Shown here in pieces: positions 42,161-51,786 of a DNA stretch of 63,717 nt. The notes beneath the pieces are model-generated. The model did not search any database. It had not been told where the DNA came from and saw nothing but the letters and a program-made list of their open reading frames with translations. Position 1 is the first letter of the stretch. Every line of letters starts with the position of its first letter. Source of the stretch: Cylindrotheca closterium (Eukaryota; Bacillariophyta; Bacillariophyceae; Bacillariales; Bacillariaceae); the NCBI GenBank assembly GCA_933822405.4, contig CAKOGP040000447.1, forward strand, positions 1 to 63,717, given 5' to 3'. The position numbers and the translations under genes were made by a program.

Positions 42161-42971
42161 TGGTTTGATTGTTTGAAGTTAAAAGAAAGACATTCTTTTA
42201 ATACTATACACCCCGTTTGTTCTTGGTCTTGGAAGATTTGAAGGATTGGGAGCTCATGGTAATGGCAATGAATCATCGCATCTTCCTACTTTCTGTCTTT
42301 TGCCTTTTTATCCTTTATTCCAGTCTCCTCTTTCCTTTCCAAGCACCAACTCGATGAATGTATTTTTGAAATGTTGTTCCATCGGTGTCACACCTAGAGT
42401 ATGATTTCGTTGGGCTATTTATTTGTTTCTTCCATTGAGATTGTATCTTTGCAATGGTAGTAAGACAATTTGTGACCTCTGGAACCAGACTTGGAATCCA
42501 CCAGGGTCGATGTTGTGTATAGGCTAGTTATAGAAAAGATGTCGGGACGACTGTTCAACGAGTTGAGGATTTTTGCTCTCTAGAGACACTATAGCACTAA
42601 TAGTTCATTTCCCATTACGCACGATTCCTTCCGACAAAATTCCTTGCAGGTAGATGATTGAGGATTCATTCAGCAATCACGGATCTGATGGCATGAAATA
42701 ACTAGACGGTATGTACCAAAAGGTTTGATTGAGGGATAGTTCGCATCCCTAAGATTGATGGCTTCAATATCGAATCCGATACAAAGACAACATCATTTGG
42801 ACAAGCGCGTACCATAACCTTATAACAGACAACTCCGAAATTGAATTCTTTCATGCCTTGCAAGAAAGCATACCAAAATTCGTCAACCCTTCCAACTGAG
42901 AGTGAAGCCTGTTTCATCGGCAGATTCATTTATGCATGCCTTTTTCGACCCAACTGCATTTAGATCTTTCT
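42161..42971. other. Intergenic, no supported gene
   Basis: Pyrimidine-rich stretch at about 42295-42345 and nothing else recognisable. A 75-residue minus frame (42702-42929) has no domain. Confidence 0.5.
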
Positions 42972-43703
42972 TTATTCTGCTGCATCCATCTTTGCGTGCA
43001 TCAGCGATTCAATACGATAGAGGTATTGCAACTTGGCCACGATGTGCTTGGCCTTGGTTTCATCTGCGGTTTCATCAAAGGCTTCCGTCAATTCATCCAG
43101 CAAAGTGCCAATATGAATTTGAGTTTCCTTCCATAGGGGTTCCATGTTTTTCGGCGGTGTTGCTTCCACGGAATCTTGGAGTTCCATAATGTCCATTAGA
43201 AATTCCGTACCCACCAAGTCGGTCTTGGAAGTTTCATCAATCTTAAAAACGATGAAGTATAGACGAATGTGTCAGAGAGAACTAGTTCATCATCCATCGT
43301 TCTTGACACTTTCATCGATCTCTTAGTTACTCACCGGATTGCCTTGCAATGTCAGCAAATGCTTGGCCCTTAAACTGGGATGGCTGAGTGTCTGAAAAGC
43401 ATGCGTAATGCTGGCTGCCTTCTCATCAATCCAATCGCGCTTCTCTAAGGACTTGTCTTGATGCTTATCTGGATGGAACTCGTTCATGAGCTTGTGATAC
43501 TTGAGCTTGAGTTCGGAATGTTTCAATCCAAAGCGCCGTGGGACGCCCAAGGTCTGAAACGAATCCATCAAGTCTGTTTCAGTATCGGGTTCGGGAGCTG
43601 CGGCAGTGGAAAAGGCAGCTGTTGATCTCAAGGCATTCGTGCTGAGAGCGCTGAGGGAATTCACCAGTCGCAAGGAAGCTCGTGTCGTTGATGTCATCAT
43701 CAT
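42972..43703 (-). CDS. HSCB: HscB/Jac1-type J-protein co-chaperone, two exons, mitochondrial
   Basis: Exons are 43335-43703 and 42972-43241, joined in phase 0 over a 93-bp GTGAGT...AAG intron, giving 212 residues. The N-terminal 38 residues (Thr/Ser/Ala/Arg-rich, no acid) fit a mitochondrial presequence. The J domain has His77-Pro78-Asp79 (NEFHPDKHQ) preceded by ELKLKYHKL and followed by ITHAFQTLSHPSLRAKHLL, the spacing typical of HscB. Exon 2 gives the C-terminal three-helix bundle: GTEFLMDIMELQDSVEA and a long Glu/Ala/Lys helix. HscB delivers the scaffold IscU to mitochondrial Hsp70 in iron-sulfur cluster assembly. The animal-type Cys-rich N-terminal domain is absent. It faces the selenoprotein gene across a duplicated promoter segment. 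Confidence 0.93.
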
Positions 43704-43884
43704 TCTATCTTACACTCCAATCTAAAGTACTTGTTGCGAACTATTCTATTGAGTTTTATACTATGAGATAAGAAGAGTGCAACACGAACGCTCATATTTC
43801 ATCGCAGTTTGCAAAAAGAACGACCCGAATTTCGCATGATGCTGCAGAGATGCAGAAGGACTCGTCTGGCCGCTTTGCGAGGTG

Positions 43885-43892
43885 TGACGTCA
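43885..43892. promoter_or_regulatory. TGACGTCA palindrome, first copy
   Basis: Perfect CRE/bZIP-type palindrome, 182 bp upstream of the HscB ATG and about 300 bp upstream of the selenoprotein ATG. It could serve either gene. Function is inferred from motif only. Confidence 0.45.
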
Positions 43893-43966
43893 GCTTACAC
43901 TTTGCGAACTTTCCAAATTGATCCAGACGCCAGAAGGACGTACTCGTCTGGCCGCTTTGCGAGGTG

Positions 43967-43974
43967 TGACGTCA
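43967..43974. promoter_or_regulatory. TGACGTCA palindrome, second copy
   Basis: Second copy created by the 82-bp duplication, about 213 bp upstream of the selenoprotein ATG. Two phased bZIP-type sites 82 bp apart are unlikely to be chance given the duplication, but binding is unproven. Confidence 0.45.
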
Positions 43975-44186
43975 GCTTACACTTTGCGAACTTTCCAAAT
44001 TGATCCAATTTGATCATCAGAAAGCCATCACCTAAAAGCGTTAGATGTAGGTCGACAATGACGCTTCCATTCTGCTCTAAATTGATCTTCCTGCCTGAGC
44101 ATTGATCAACTTTTCGGGGCTCTTGCCTCTATCGTTGCTTCAGAACCACTCATAATCTTCAGTAGCATCCAAGCAAAAGCAACAAG

Positions 44187-44774
44187 ATGAGTCCAAAACC
44201 TGCGTCCTCGGCTGCCACCACTGCCATTGTGCATTACTTCTTCCGTGGGTCCTGGTGACCCCCGTGTCGGGCCCAGTTGACTGCCCTCCAAAGTCAATAC
44301 GCTTCCCTGAAAGAAGCGGGCGTCCAATTGGTGGCAATTACTGCCGAACCTGGTGGTTCCGACGCCGTTCGCCAACGCCTATTGGAACGGGAAGTCTCTA
44401 AATTGGACTACGAGATCCGATCTGACCCTGAACATTCCTTCTTGACTAGTGGACCACCAACTCCACCAAAGGACCTTTTCATCATGAAGGATCACCAGTG
44501 GGAAGTCTCAGGAGACTACAAGATGGTCCAACCAGCTCTTGTTGTTTACGATGCGGACAAGGAGGTCATTTCCGAAACTACCTGGAGCTGGAAGACCATG
44601 GGGTTGGATGACAACAACACCAATTGGGACAGTCGTGTTGATACCCAAGCTTGGGAAGGAGAAGCGGACAAAAAGGTTTTGTTGGTCACTATGAGACCTG
44701 TCATGTCTGATTTGTTGGCAGCCATTCAAGAGAAGCGTGCTGTCAAGTTGGCTTCCACCCACAAGCAGTGGTAA
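44187..44774 (+). CDS. AhpC/TSA-type redox protein, probable selenoprotein (TGA = Sec24)
   Basis: Frame from ATG 44187 (context AACAAGATGAG) to TAA 44774 is 195 residues if TGA at 44256-44258 is read as selenocysteine. The TGA is flanked by HYFFRGSW before and PPCRAQLTAL after. That is the F-x-R-G-x-W-C-P-x-C-R-x-x-L redox site of thioredoxin-fold AhpC/TSA (peroxiredoxin-like) proteins, with TGA at the first, attacking Cys and Cys27 kept as the resolving residue, so the motif is U-P-P-C. Downstream, GVQLVAITAEPGG and PALVVYDADKEVI match the thioredoxin-fold strands. The 172 codons after the TGA are open and read as well-formed protein, and the part before is too short to be a gene by itself. 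Expected role: reduction of peroxides or other thiol redox work. The alternative is a recent Cys-to-stop mutation (one base). Confidence 0.75.
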
Positions 44775-44850
44775 TCGGAACTGGAGATAGATTAGTAGAA
44801 GCAAGAAGAAAGATCCTTGTTGCGAAGAAGCATCGAAAGGTAGATAGCTA

Positions 44851-44910
44851 CTTGCGAATGACGCGACGGTGGCTGTGCTTAGTGCAATAACCCAAGTCGC
44901 TGAAAGCGAG
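44851..44910 (+). ncRNA. SECIS-like hairpin candidate in the 3' UTR of the selenoprotein gene
   Basis: Starting 77 bases after the stop: helix I CTTGC pairs with GCGAG; then an internal loop with ATGA (44858-44861) on the 5' side and TGAA (44901-44904) on the 3' side, as the non-Watson-Crick core needs; then helix II GCGAC pairs with GTCGC, extendable by GGT/ACC with a bulge. This has the order of a eukaryotic SECIS. Against it: no AA lies at the usual 11-13 bases from ATGA on the 5' arm, the apical part is not regular, and helix I is short. Read by eye, not folded. Confidence 0.3.
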
Positions 44911-45292
44911 TTCTCCTTCGATGTAGTCTGAGTCGACTGGTTTTGCACCGATTGCTACAATTTCTAAGCTTGTATTGACGTCTAGATATTATGAAAACTT
45001 TGTAGTTTGTGCTTTGTACTGCTATTCTACACTGCAAATTACATGTCAACCTTGATAAGAAATACTGTTCAGCTGAGCGATGGGAATGGGATTGAAACAA
45101 ATGAAATCCAAGTCACTACAGAAAAAAACAAGGTACAGATACATCCCTCTCCCATCGAGTGATTCTATGCAGGTTATGATACATGAAAAAGTATTAGTTT
45201 ATTTGCTTTTACTCAGGCCTTTGCGACAGTGTCATGATCATAAGTCATTTTCGAGAAGTGATCTGCTAGCCCTTCCCATGTCATCCAACTCC
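44911..45292. other. Intergenic between convergent genes
   Basis: 3' flanks of the selenoprotein gene and of mL43. No gene is seen. If the hairpin at 44851 is not the SECIS, the true one should lie here. Confidence 0.5.
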
Positions 45293-45706
45293 TTAATCTT
45301 GAATCTTCATGGGAAATTTTGGAGTCAGGTGCAAATCCAACGCAGGTGTCCATACTCCTTGGATACTGGGAGTCTGGGAGTACACGGGCTGGGTGAATCT
45401 CTTGGCTTTTCGTCCACTACGGTTATATAATTGATTCAATACTTCTTCAATATCTGGTGATTTGGCATCGTTGCTTTTGACACAAATTTGATGAATATTA
45501 TCGTTGACAGATGTCAAATAGTCGGCCTTGACGAATGGGTGCTTGCCATTACGGACTCGGACATTGATTTTCAAGTGGGGGCGTTCGCGAGCCCAATCAA
45601 TCAATTTGCCAGATGCCAGAAAATCTCGGACGGCCTTGGAAGAACCGCCGTGTTCACAGTAGAATAATGACAATTTTTGTAGCTGAAAGACACCTCGAGT
45701 AGCCAT
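45293..45706 (-). CDS. MRPL43: Mitochondrial ribosomal protein mL43 (L51/S25/CI-B8 domain)
   Basis: The protein has 137 residues. The N-terminus MATRGVFQLQKLSLFYCEHG followed by GSSKAVRDFLAS is the hallmark of mL43, which lacks a cleaved presequence and begins directly with a thioredoxin-like L51/S25/CI-B8 domain. Later landmarks are INVRVRNGKHPFVKADYL, ICVKSNDAKS and the C-terminal PVYSQTPSIQGVW. It is part of the large subunit of the mitochondrial ribosome. Length is close to the fungal and animal proteins. The upstream region has several GTACC/GGTAC palindromes. Confidence 0.92.
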   Translation of the reverse strand: MATRGVFQLQKLSLFYCEHGGSSKAVRDFLASGKLIDWARERPHLKINVRVRNGKHPFVKADYLTSVNDNIHQICVKSNDAKSPDIEEVLNQLYNRSGRKAKRFTQPVYSQTPSIQGVWTPALDLHLTPKFPMKIQD

Positions 45707-46093
45707 TGTGTGTATATATGTCTACGTATAGGTAGAGTCTCGACTTATGGAATGGTTGAGTACCTGGTATGATGTGTTGCTCGTTGTGTTGTCGTGGTCA
45801 TCATGTGGTTGATGATGTTGCGGTGTTGAAATGGTCCGTCCTGCTGTCTGACATTTTTCAGTCTGATGTGTCAAAACTTTTTGTCCTCTGATTTTATACC
45901 GGTAGAGACACAGGTACTTTGTACGCTGTACAGTTTCCAAGAGGCCTAAATATCTGGTATTGGCGAGACTGATGCTTACTTGAACTGTAGAGTCTGAACG
46001 AAAGAGGCTCTATCTATATGTAAACTTATTTATATATTATTCTAATTCATTCATCACGAGTTTGTCCTTGAGGAGAAGACAAGTTTCTAAAGT
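45707..46093. promoter_or_regulatory. mL43 upstream region
   Basis: Upstream of mL43 and downstream of the PIN-like gene. TACCGGTA and GGTACTTTGTAC elements at about 45897-45930 resemble the GTAC-centred palindromes seen upstream of other genes here. Confidence 0.3.
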
Positions 46094-47740
46094 TCACCAC
46101 TTATCAGCCAATCCCACTGCAACTGTCATGGTCAGACTCAGCAAAATAGGTGATACCGCATATTGCCAAGCGATGACCCGAGCCAGTCCTTGTTTGCTCC
46201 CGCTCCCACTCAGTTCTACCATCACCATGACATTATTTGCAGTCGGGGTCAGAAAGACGATCATCGCCACCAAGTAAAAGCTCCCAGCGATGTCATCCGG
46301 CAATGTCCAATAGTATTCGCGGAAGAACATGACTGATAAGATGCCAAAAATAGGCATGACAATCATCTTGGCAATCACAATGGCCACTGTAGTGGTCCCG
46401 GAAAAGAGCTCAGTCTTGTTGACGGTAGCACTGGATGATCCACTGAGATTAGAGCCCAAAATCATCATGTTGAGGGGAACAGCTGCTTGACCAACTTCGT
46501 ACAATCCATCAAAAAACCATTCCATTGGAGCATCACCGGTGCGATCTTCCAGGTCGACCAAGATGCCTCTGAGGGCAGGAAACGAAGCGACCAAAATACC
46601 GAGCAATGCTCCAATCACAGGAGGTTGCATACACCGCTTGGCAATCTTGGACAAGGTTCCACAAAAATCAACTGGATCTTTTCTTTCGTTTGATTCTCCG
46701 GTCGCTATCACTGGAACATGACTTTCTGCTGGAACTAATGGTGACGTTTCGTCAGTGCTGGACGACATCGGCGGAACGAACTTTTCAGTTTGGTTGGCGA
46801 GCTGTTTTGAATCGATTGTTTGCAGATTGTGAGAGTTACAATGTTTGCCAATAACCGTACCATCGGCCGTTTGCAGGTTACAAGAGCTACCGTGTTTGCT
46901 CAAATCCATGCCAATAGATCCAAAGGATTCGTGTTTGTTCATGGGCAACAACATTTCGGGATCATTATTCGCCTCCTCCTCGCTGGAAGAGCCTGATAAA
47001 GCCGTCGACCTGCCCCACTTGTCCAAGGATTCTTGAACACTGATGTACATGGAAGCGTCCACTTCGTTCATTCCTCGACGTTGTAAAGTGTAAGAGCTGG
47101 ATTCACGCTGATTCAAAACATTTTGCTGCCACTCGAAATCATTTCGCTTGTCATTGTCATTGTTTGTATCTTCAGAAGTTTCGGGTGACAAGAGCCATCC
47201 ACCAATTCCCCACTGAAGCACTGGGTATAACAGTAAATATACCGTTAGGAATAGGCAGGGATCGATTTTTCCTAAGTCACTTGAATCAGGAAAGTTGGCA
47301 TGCACGACAGTCAGCAATGTGATGGGTAGACCAGTCGAGTTTCCAAACCCACAAGCGGCCATTACTCCTCGCACTTGAGTTGGTGGAGTCTTGGAAACTT
47401 TGGCAGCAAAGTACCCAATAATCAATCCCGATCCGACAACATAGAGTGGCCACCAGAGAAGCATCCAAACATCCCTCAGTGATCGTATGACATCAGGGCA
47501 TGGTTCAGTGCTCCAATCTTGATTGCAGTATATGATCTTTGTAAAGAAAAGAAGCGGTATCGTCACTTGTTGACTAATGAGCGCTAACGTTCGTTTTCCT
47601 TCCGGTTTCAAGAAACCTCTTCGATGCAAATAGATTCCAACAGTCGCCAATGTACAGGCAGTGCCGACAGATCGAAGACTAGCCGAAAACGTGCCAATCC
47701 AAGCCGATTCATATCCAATGTCAAAATCCGATGATTCCAT
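46094..47740 (-). CDS. PIN-like (PILS/auxin efflux carrier family) membrane transporter
   Basis: The protein has 548 residues. It shows two groups of about five transmembrane helices around a large hydrophilic loop (about residues 195-345), the layout of the membrane transport family that includes PIN and PILS carriers. Matching parts: ATVGIYLHRRGFLKPEGKRTLALISQQVTIPLLFF, MAACGFGNSTGLPITLL (the conserved N-S-x-x-L-P crossover), then after the loop CMQPPVIGALLGILVASFPALR, and AVPLNMMILGSNLSGSS and VFLTPTANNVMVM. The closest subtype by loop and motifs is PILS-like, which in plants sits in the ER membrane. Substrate in algae is unknown; auxin transport should not be assumed. The loop carries repeated NLQT-D-like units (CNLQTADGTVIGKHCNSHNL). 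Confidence 0.9.
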   Translation of the reverse strand: MESSDFDIGYESAWIGTFSASLRSVGTACTLATVGIYLHRRGFLKPEGKRTLALISQQVTIPLLFFTKIIYCNQDWSTEPCPDVIRSLRDVWMLLWWPLYVVGSGLIIGYFAAKVSKTPPTQVRGVMAACGFGNSTGLPITLLTVVHANFPDSSDLGKIDPCLFLTVYLLLYPVLQWGIGGWLLSPETSEDTNNDNDKRNDFEWQQNVLNQRESSSYTLQRRGMNEVDASMYISVQESLDKWGRSTALSGSSSEEEANNDPEMLLPMNKHESFGSIGMDLSKHGSSCNLQTADGTVIGKHCNSHNLQTIDSKQLANQTEKFVPPMSSSTDETSPLVPAESHVPVIATGESNERKDPVDFCGTLSKIAKRCMQPPVIGALLGILVASFPALRGILVDLEDRTGDAPMEWFFDGLYEVGQAAVPLNMMILGSNLSGSSSATVNKTELFSGTTTVAIVIAKMIVMPIFGILSVMFFREYYWTLPDDIAGSFYLVAMIVFLTPTANNVMVMVELSGSGSKQGLARVIAWQYAVSPILLSLTMTVAVGLADKW

Positions 47741-48460
47741 TGTTCTGTGTTAGAACTTGTATGAGCTGTGCGTTATCGTACCAGGACCTGCCATTCTTCG
47801 ATCACTTTCCGTTTCGTTAGTTCGCGTGGTGAAATGACATAGGGGTGAATCTGAAACACAGATTCGATTCAACCATACCAAGATTCGCACGTTTCGATTG
47901 ATTAGTTCGACTGCTCTTCAGTTTTCTTGGAGACGTTTTGGTTTTCGATGAAACTTGTCACTATAGCAAGAGTTGGCGTGCGTACAGTATACTCCTGAAA
48001 CTTCCAGATCTTGATCTATACGTACTCACATCTGGTCCGTTACATTTCTTATCTCTCATGCACAGGGAGTCAATGGCAAAACAGGATTGATTTGGAATCT
48101 ATCATTTCGTCTGAACCTTCATGTCCTCCTGCAGTAAGTTACTTGCAACAAAGCTAGGTCGGCCACTTCCTGCCTCTATTGCCCCTCTATTTTATTTTTG
48201 TTGAGAGGTTCCGCTATTGATCAGTATGGATGACAATCAAATCCAAATCACAGAAGCAAAGCTTCATTCCATGAACTTTTGTCCGTTATGAGAGTCTTGT
48301 GAGATACTTCATTTCACCAAAATAAATTCTCAGATTCAATTCAACCGCTTCCTTGTCGATGCCCATGATACCACATGATCATCGTACGGCAACAACTGAA
48401 GCTGTAGTACTGTCTTCAGAGTCTCTCCCTTTGCGTTGCTCACCAGTGAATCACACAAGC
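47741..48460. other. Intergenic, no gene seen
   Basis: Holds the promoter of the PIN-like gene on its left and the 3' flank of the plastid protein gene on its right. No frame of interest. Confidence 0.5.
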
Positions 48461-49066
48461 TCAAAATAGAAAAGAAACTGCTTGGTCCAACACAATGGCC
48501 AAGAATACAGGCCAATATTGAAACAAGAGAGCTTGTTGCCACGTTTCTAAGAAGGGGTCCGATGATGATGATGAAGATGATGAAGAGTCACCAGCAGCAA
48601 AATTGCGTAGTCGGTTTTGATTTTGGGGATTGGTCATCCACTTTCCCAAGCAGTAGCCAACACAGAATCCATACGAGCCGAGGAATACAGCAATCGTCGC
48701 CAGCGCTAGATCCGACTTTAAAAACCAAGGAACCACAAATGGTGAATTCCAAAGAGCGACTCCCTTTAACACCCACGACGGTTTCCGTTTCCGAGCACGT
48801 TCAAGGACCACATCCAAGGATTCCATCACATCCGACTGGTCGTCGCGTTTGTTTCTTTCGTCATTGCGACGTTCATGATTTTCTGCAACTTTGGGGTTGT
48901 TGCGCACCAGGGTCGTGATGGATGCTTTATCGCAATCATCATCATGCCACAAGGAAAAGGAGGAGGATCTCAATGGCAACTTTGGTTGGAAACTATCCGC
49001 AATTCGCAAGTTCCACACTGATACTGAGAGAAATAGAGTTGTAATGACTCTTGAATGTAGATTCAT
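48461..49066 (-). CDS. Probable plastid membrane protein, unknown function
   Basis: The protein has 201 residues. A signal peptide (about 1-24) ends RIADS followed by FQPKLPLRSSSFSL, a clear diatom plastid bipartite presequence with Phe at the cleavage site and a Ser-rich basic transit region. A charged segment (60-95) precedes hydrophobic helices at about 108-145 (FVVPWFLKSDLALATIAVFLGSY and GFCVGYCLGKWM) and at the extreme C-terminus (YWPVFLAIVLDQAVSFLF), separated by a Ser run (SSSSSSSSS). It is predicted to be a plastid inner-envelope or thylakoid protein. No family is recognised. Confidence 0.7.
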   Translation of the reverse strand: MNLHSRVITTLFLSVSVWNLRIADSFQPKLPLRSSSFSLWHDDDCDKASITTLVRNNPKVAENHERRNDERNKRDDQSDVMESLDVVLERARKRKPSWVLKGVALWNSPFVVPWFLKSDLALATIAVFLGSYGFCVGYCLGKWMTNPQNQNRLRNFAAGDSSSSSSSSSDPFLETWQQALLFQYWPVFLAIVLDQAVSFLF

Positions 49067-49468
49067 TGTTCAGGTCTGGTATTTTTGACTATTGAGGCAT
49101 GTGTGTGTTTGTTTGTGTAGGTATTCATTATACAGTATATGCGTGTGTCGCAGTGATGGGTGTACCGGTATCCGGTATGCCCGTCGATCATATTGTCGGT
49201 ACGTGTACACTGTACTGCAACCAGTTTCCCGACTCTCCAATTCTCACTTTCTGTTGTCGGAGGTTCAAATTGTCCGTGTTTGTTTGCTATTGTACCGGTA
49301 CGTGTACCGGTACTTGTAGACAAAAAGCTCCTCTGCCTTATTTCGATTGATATATTTGCCACCAAGCCGAAGGAATTATGGGATTGACACAGTTCAAGCT
49401 TTCACTAATTCTCGATGCTTCATCATACTGGTACAAACAATAGCACCAGGATTTATGAGCGAAATGTC
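49067..49468. promoter_or_regulatory. Divergent promoter rich in GTACCGGTAC palindromes
   Basis: About 400 bp between two diverging genes. GTACCGGTA at about 49162-49170, GGTACGTGTACACTGTAC at about 49198-49215, and TACCGGTACGTGTACCGGTA at about 49294-49313. The palindrome density is far above the base composition expectation. Confidence 0.4.
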
Positions 49469-51303
49469 ATGGTCTCTGCAGTCGAGGTAGAAGTCCCCTT
49501 TCGGGGATCAATCGAGTTTTCTAGAAACTCCAACATGAAACCCAACAACGGCACAGCGACAAACTCAAGCAGTAATACACTGCAACATGTAGTTTCAATC
49601 ACCAAGATCGACTCGCAGCTCCAAGTCCGACAGCAGAGGATCACCTCCAAAATCCAATCGGGGTCGTTCCAAGTCCAGTCGAAGCCTCGGCACCTTTCAA
49701 TCGCCAGAAGCCAGTCGTAGTTCCAAGTCGTTGCAAGGGCCACTTTCCGCTCCAGCCCGTTCCAACAAAATCAAGAAACCACAGCGATCAACTCGCAATA
49801 TGCTTCCAAGTCCAATGGGGGGTTCCACCAACAAAGGCTTGAATGATAGTGGCTTGTTGCTGAACATTCCAGAAGAAATTGACATGGCGGACTTTTCGGA
49901 GGTTTCGGAAGGGGACCCTTTTGGATACTCAATCCAATGGAACGACTCGAATATATGGTATAATGTTTCTTTTAGTGGCAACGATAATGATGATCATGAC
50001 GAACAGAGCGTACAATCTACTAGATCATTAGAGAGTATACAATCGGCTAGATCACGAGTGGACGAAGCCTTTATGCAATACACACGAGTGGAGAGTGCAG
50101 CCTTGCAAATTCAGAGAAGCTTTCGAAAGAGAAAGCTCGATCGAGAGCAACTGCAAAAGAATGGAAACGATACCTCGGACAATGATTCGGATTCTGAGTT
50201 GAAGGAGAAGGAAGTTCAAGAGGAGGAGGAGGAGGACAGCAGATCGTACACGCTCCTTTTATTGGCACTCTTCGCATTGGTTCCAATGATTATGAGCTGC
50301 GTAGCATTTTTTTCAAAGCGCTCGTGGCAAAGCAATGACACTCCGGATGCCATGCCAATGGATGGCGCCGCCAATGGGGCCACTGGAGGTGCACCAGCTC
50401 CTGGTGGGAATGGGGGCGGAGGTGGTGGGGGTGCTGCACCTCCACCGGGACTGGAAGCCATGGCTGGACAAGCAGCTGGGGCCGCAAGTTGTTCTGCTGG
50501 TGCTGGAGCATCTGCAGGTAAGTTTGGGGTGTGTTAAACTGCTGTCTATATCGGGCCAGCATTATCATGAAAGCAGCACAGATTCTCATCAAACTCTCTT
50601 TTCGTCTCACTCACTGAATAGGAGTTGCTGCGGGGGCTGCTGCCACTTCCGCCGCGGCCACTGCCACGGCAGCTGCTGGGGCTACCGCAGCAGGAGCAAC
50701 AACAGAAGTGGTGGCTGTCGTGGCTGTTACTTCTGGTATGTACTGTAATTCGTTCTTCGATAGGTTTGCGCTTTCCTTTGTGTTTTCTAACCGAACTGCA
50801 TCTACTATTTGTCTTGTCAAGCTGTGGCAACCGCTGCTGGAACAGCGGGTATCTTGACGCCTGCGACACCTGCCGAAGTAATTCTTACCAAATGCGGTCT
50901 GAGGAATCCCCAATCACGAATCGGCAAATTCACCATGGTATTTGAAGGCTTCCCTCGAGCGCTGGATGGAAGAGAAACCAACATTTTAGAAGGATTGGTA
51001 TTGAATGCCTACAACGACCTTACTATTGGAACTAACTTCACCGAGACAGGAAGCTGTTTGGATCCACTGAAAAGAGAAATGATAGAAGTCAATATTCTGG
51101 ATCAAGATTTTGCCCTTTTGATTGAAGGATTAGATGGGAAGTCTTATTTGGAGATTTGGTTTGAAACCAAGATTGTCTGCGACAAGTGCATGGTATCTCG
51201 TCCATTGTTCAAGAGCAAGACGAAAAATTGTCGGAGGAGTTCCCTAAAAAGTTCCCTTTTCTTTCGAGATTCCCCGTGTGAAAACGTTACCGAGGGATCA
51301 TAA
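49469..51303 (+). CDS. IQ-motif, single-TM protein with Ala/Gly-rich linker, four exons
   Basis: Exons 49593-50517, 50622-50735 and 50822-51303 join in frame over introns of 104 and 86 bp. A first exon 49469-49486 (MVSAVE, 106-bp intron) fits in phase but is less certain; total 512 residues. Order: a Ser/Arg-rich start (RSTRSSKSDSRGS), an acidic part with DMADFSEVSEGDPFGYS, an IQ-like calmodulin-binding helix AALQIQRSFRKRKLDREQ, an acidic run, one TM helix (YTLLLLALFALVPMIMSCVAFF), then a Gly/Ala/Pro-rich linker to which exon 3 adds an almost pure Ala/Gly/Thr stretch. The C-terminal 145 residues form a globular domain with several Cys (LTKCGLRNPQSRIG, TETGSCLDPLK, CDKCMVS) that I do not recognise. 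It is probably a membrane-anchored protein with an external domain. Confidence 0.72.
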
Positions 51304-51463
51304 ATTAGCGCGTGTTTGACAACATCTAGTCTGGTTCCGCGGTTTCGATTTCCATAAATGCCCGAATTTGCAACATGGTCCTAGGTTTTCTAAACGAACG
51401 AGCTATTTTTTAATAACTTCACGACCAGATGATTACGGCGAAAGGCCCATGAGCGTTTTCAAA

Positions 51464-51505
51464 TGAAGGCTACCGTGCTATTGCACACGCATGCAATGGT
51501 TCGTG
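51464..51505 (+). repeat. 5' LTR start, shared with 57862-57903
   Basis: TGAAGGCTACCGTGC... identical in both places over 42 bases. The LTR's right end cannot be fixed because the second copy is cut; the gag start at 52133 limits it. Confidence 0.75.
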
Positions 51506-51720
51506 TCCGTAAGTGAACGGGATCGGCCTTCGCGGAAGCCTGTCGATGAAACGACGATAGCAACACTCTTTTTAAGAATACGATTTGTTCTACATTACTA
51601 TCTTTAACATCTACTACTTCGTAAGTCAACACCCTCGTAATAACATAACGATTACATTTATATGGTTTATCAGACCCAGCAATAACTGCCAAAAGTTATC
51701 CGACAAACAAAACGAAAATG

Positions 51721-51786
51721 AATGTGTATTGAAATGTATTGAAACGTATTGAAATGTATTGAAATGTATTGAAATGTATCGAAATA
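51721..51786. repeat. 10-bp tandem repeat GAAATGTATT, five to six units
   Basis: Units at exact 10-base steps from 51731 to 51780 with one T/C change (GAAACGTATT) and flanking partial units. It lies in the LTR or leader of the Copia element. Confidence 0.9.

Larger units (their letters stand above)
43860..44007. repeat. Direct repeat (66 bp identical, 82-bp period) in a divergent promoter
   Basis: ACTCGTCTGG...TTGATCCA occurs twice (43860-43925 and 43942-44007). Each copy contains a perfect TGACGTCA. It lies between the HscB start (43703) and the selenoprotein start (44187). Confidence 0.9.

Noticed and set aside
49257..49275. GGTTCAAATTGTCC resembling a tRNA T-loop
   Set aside because: No matching acceptor stem, D arm or anticodon arm around it on either strand.
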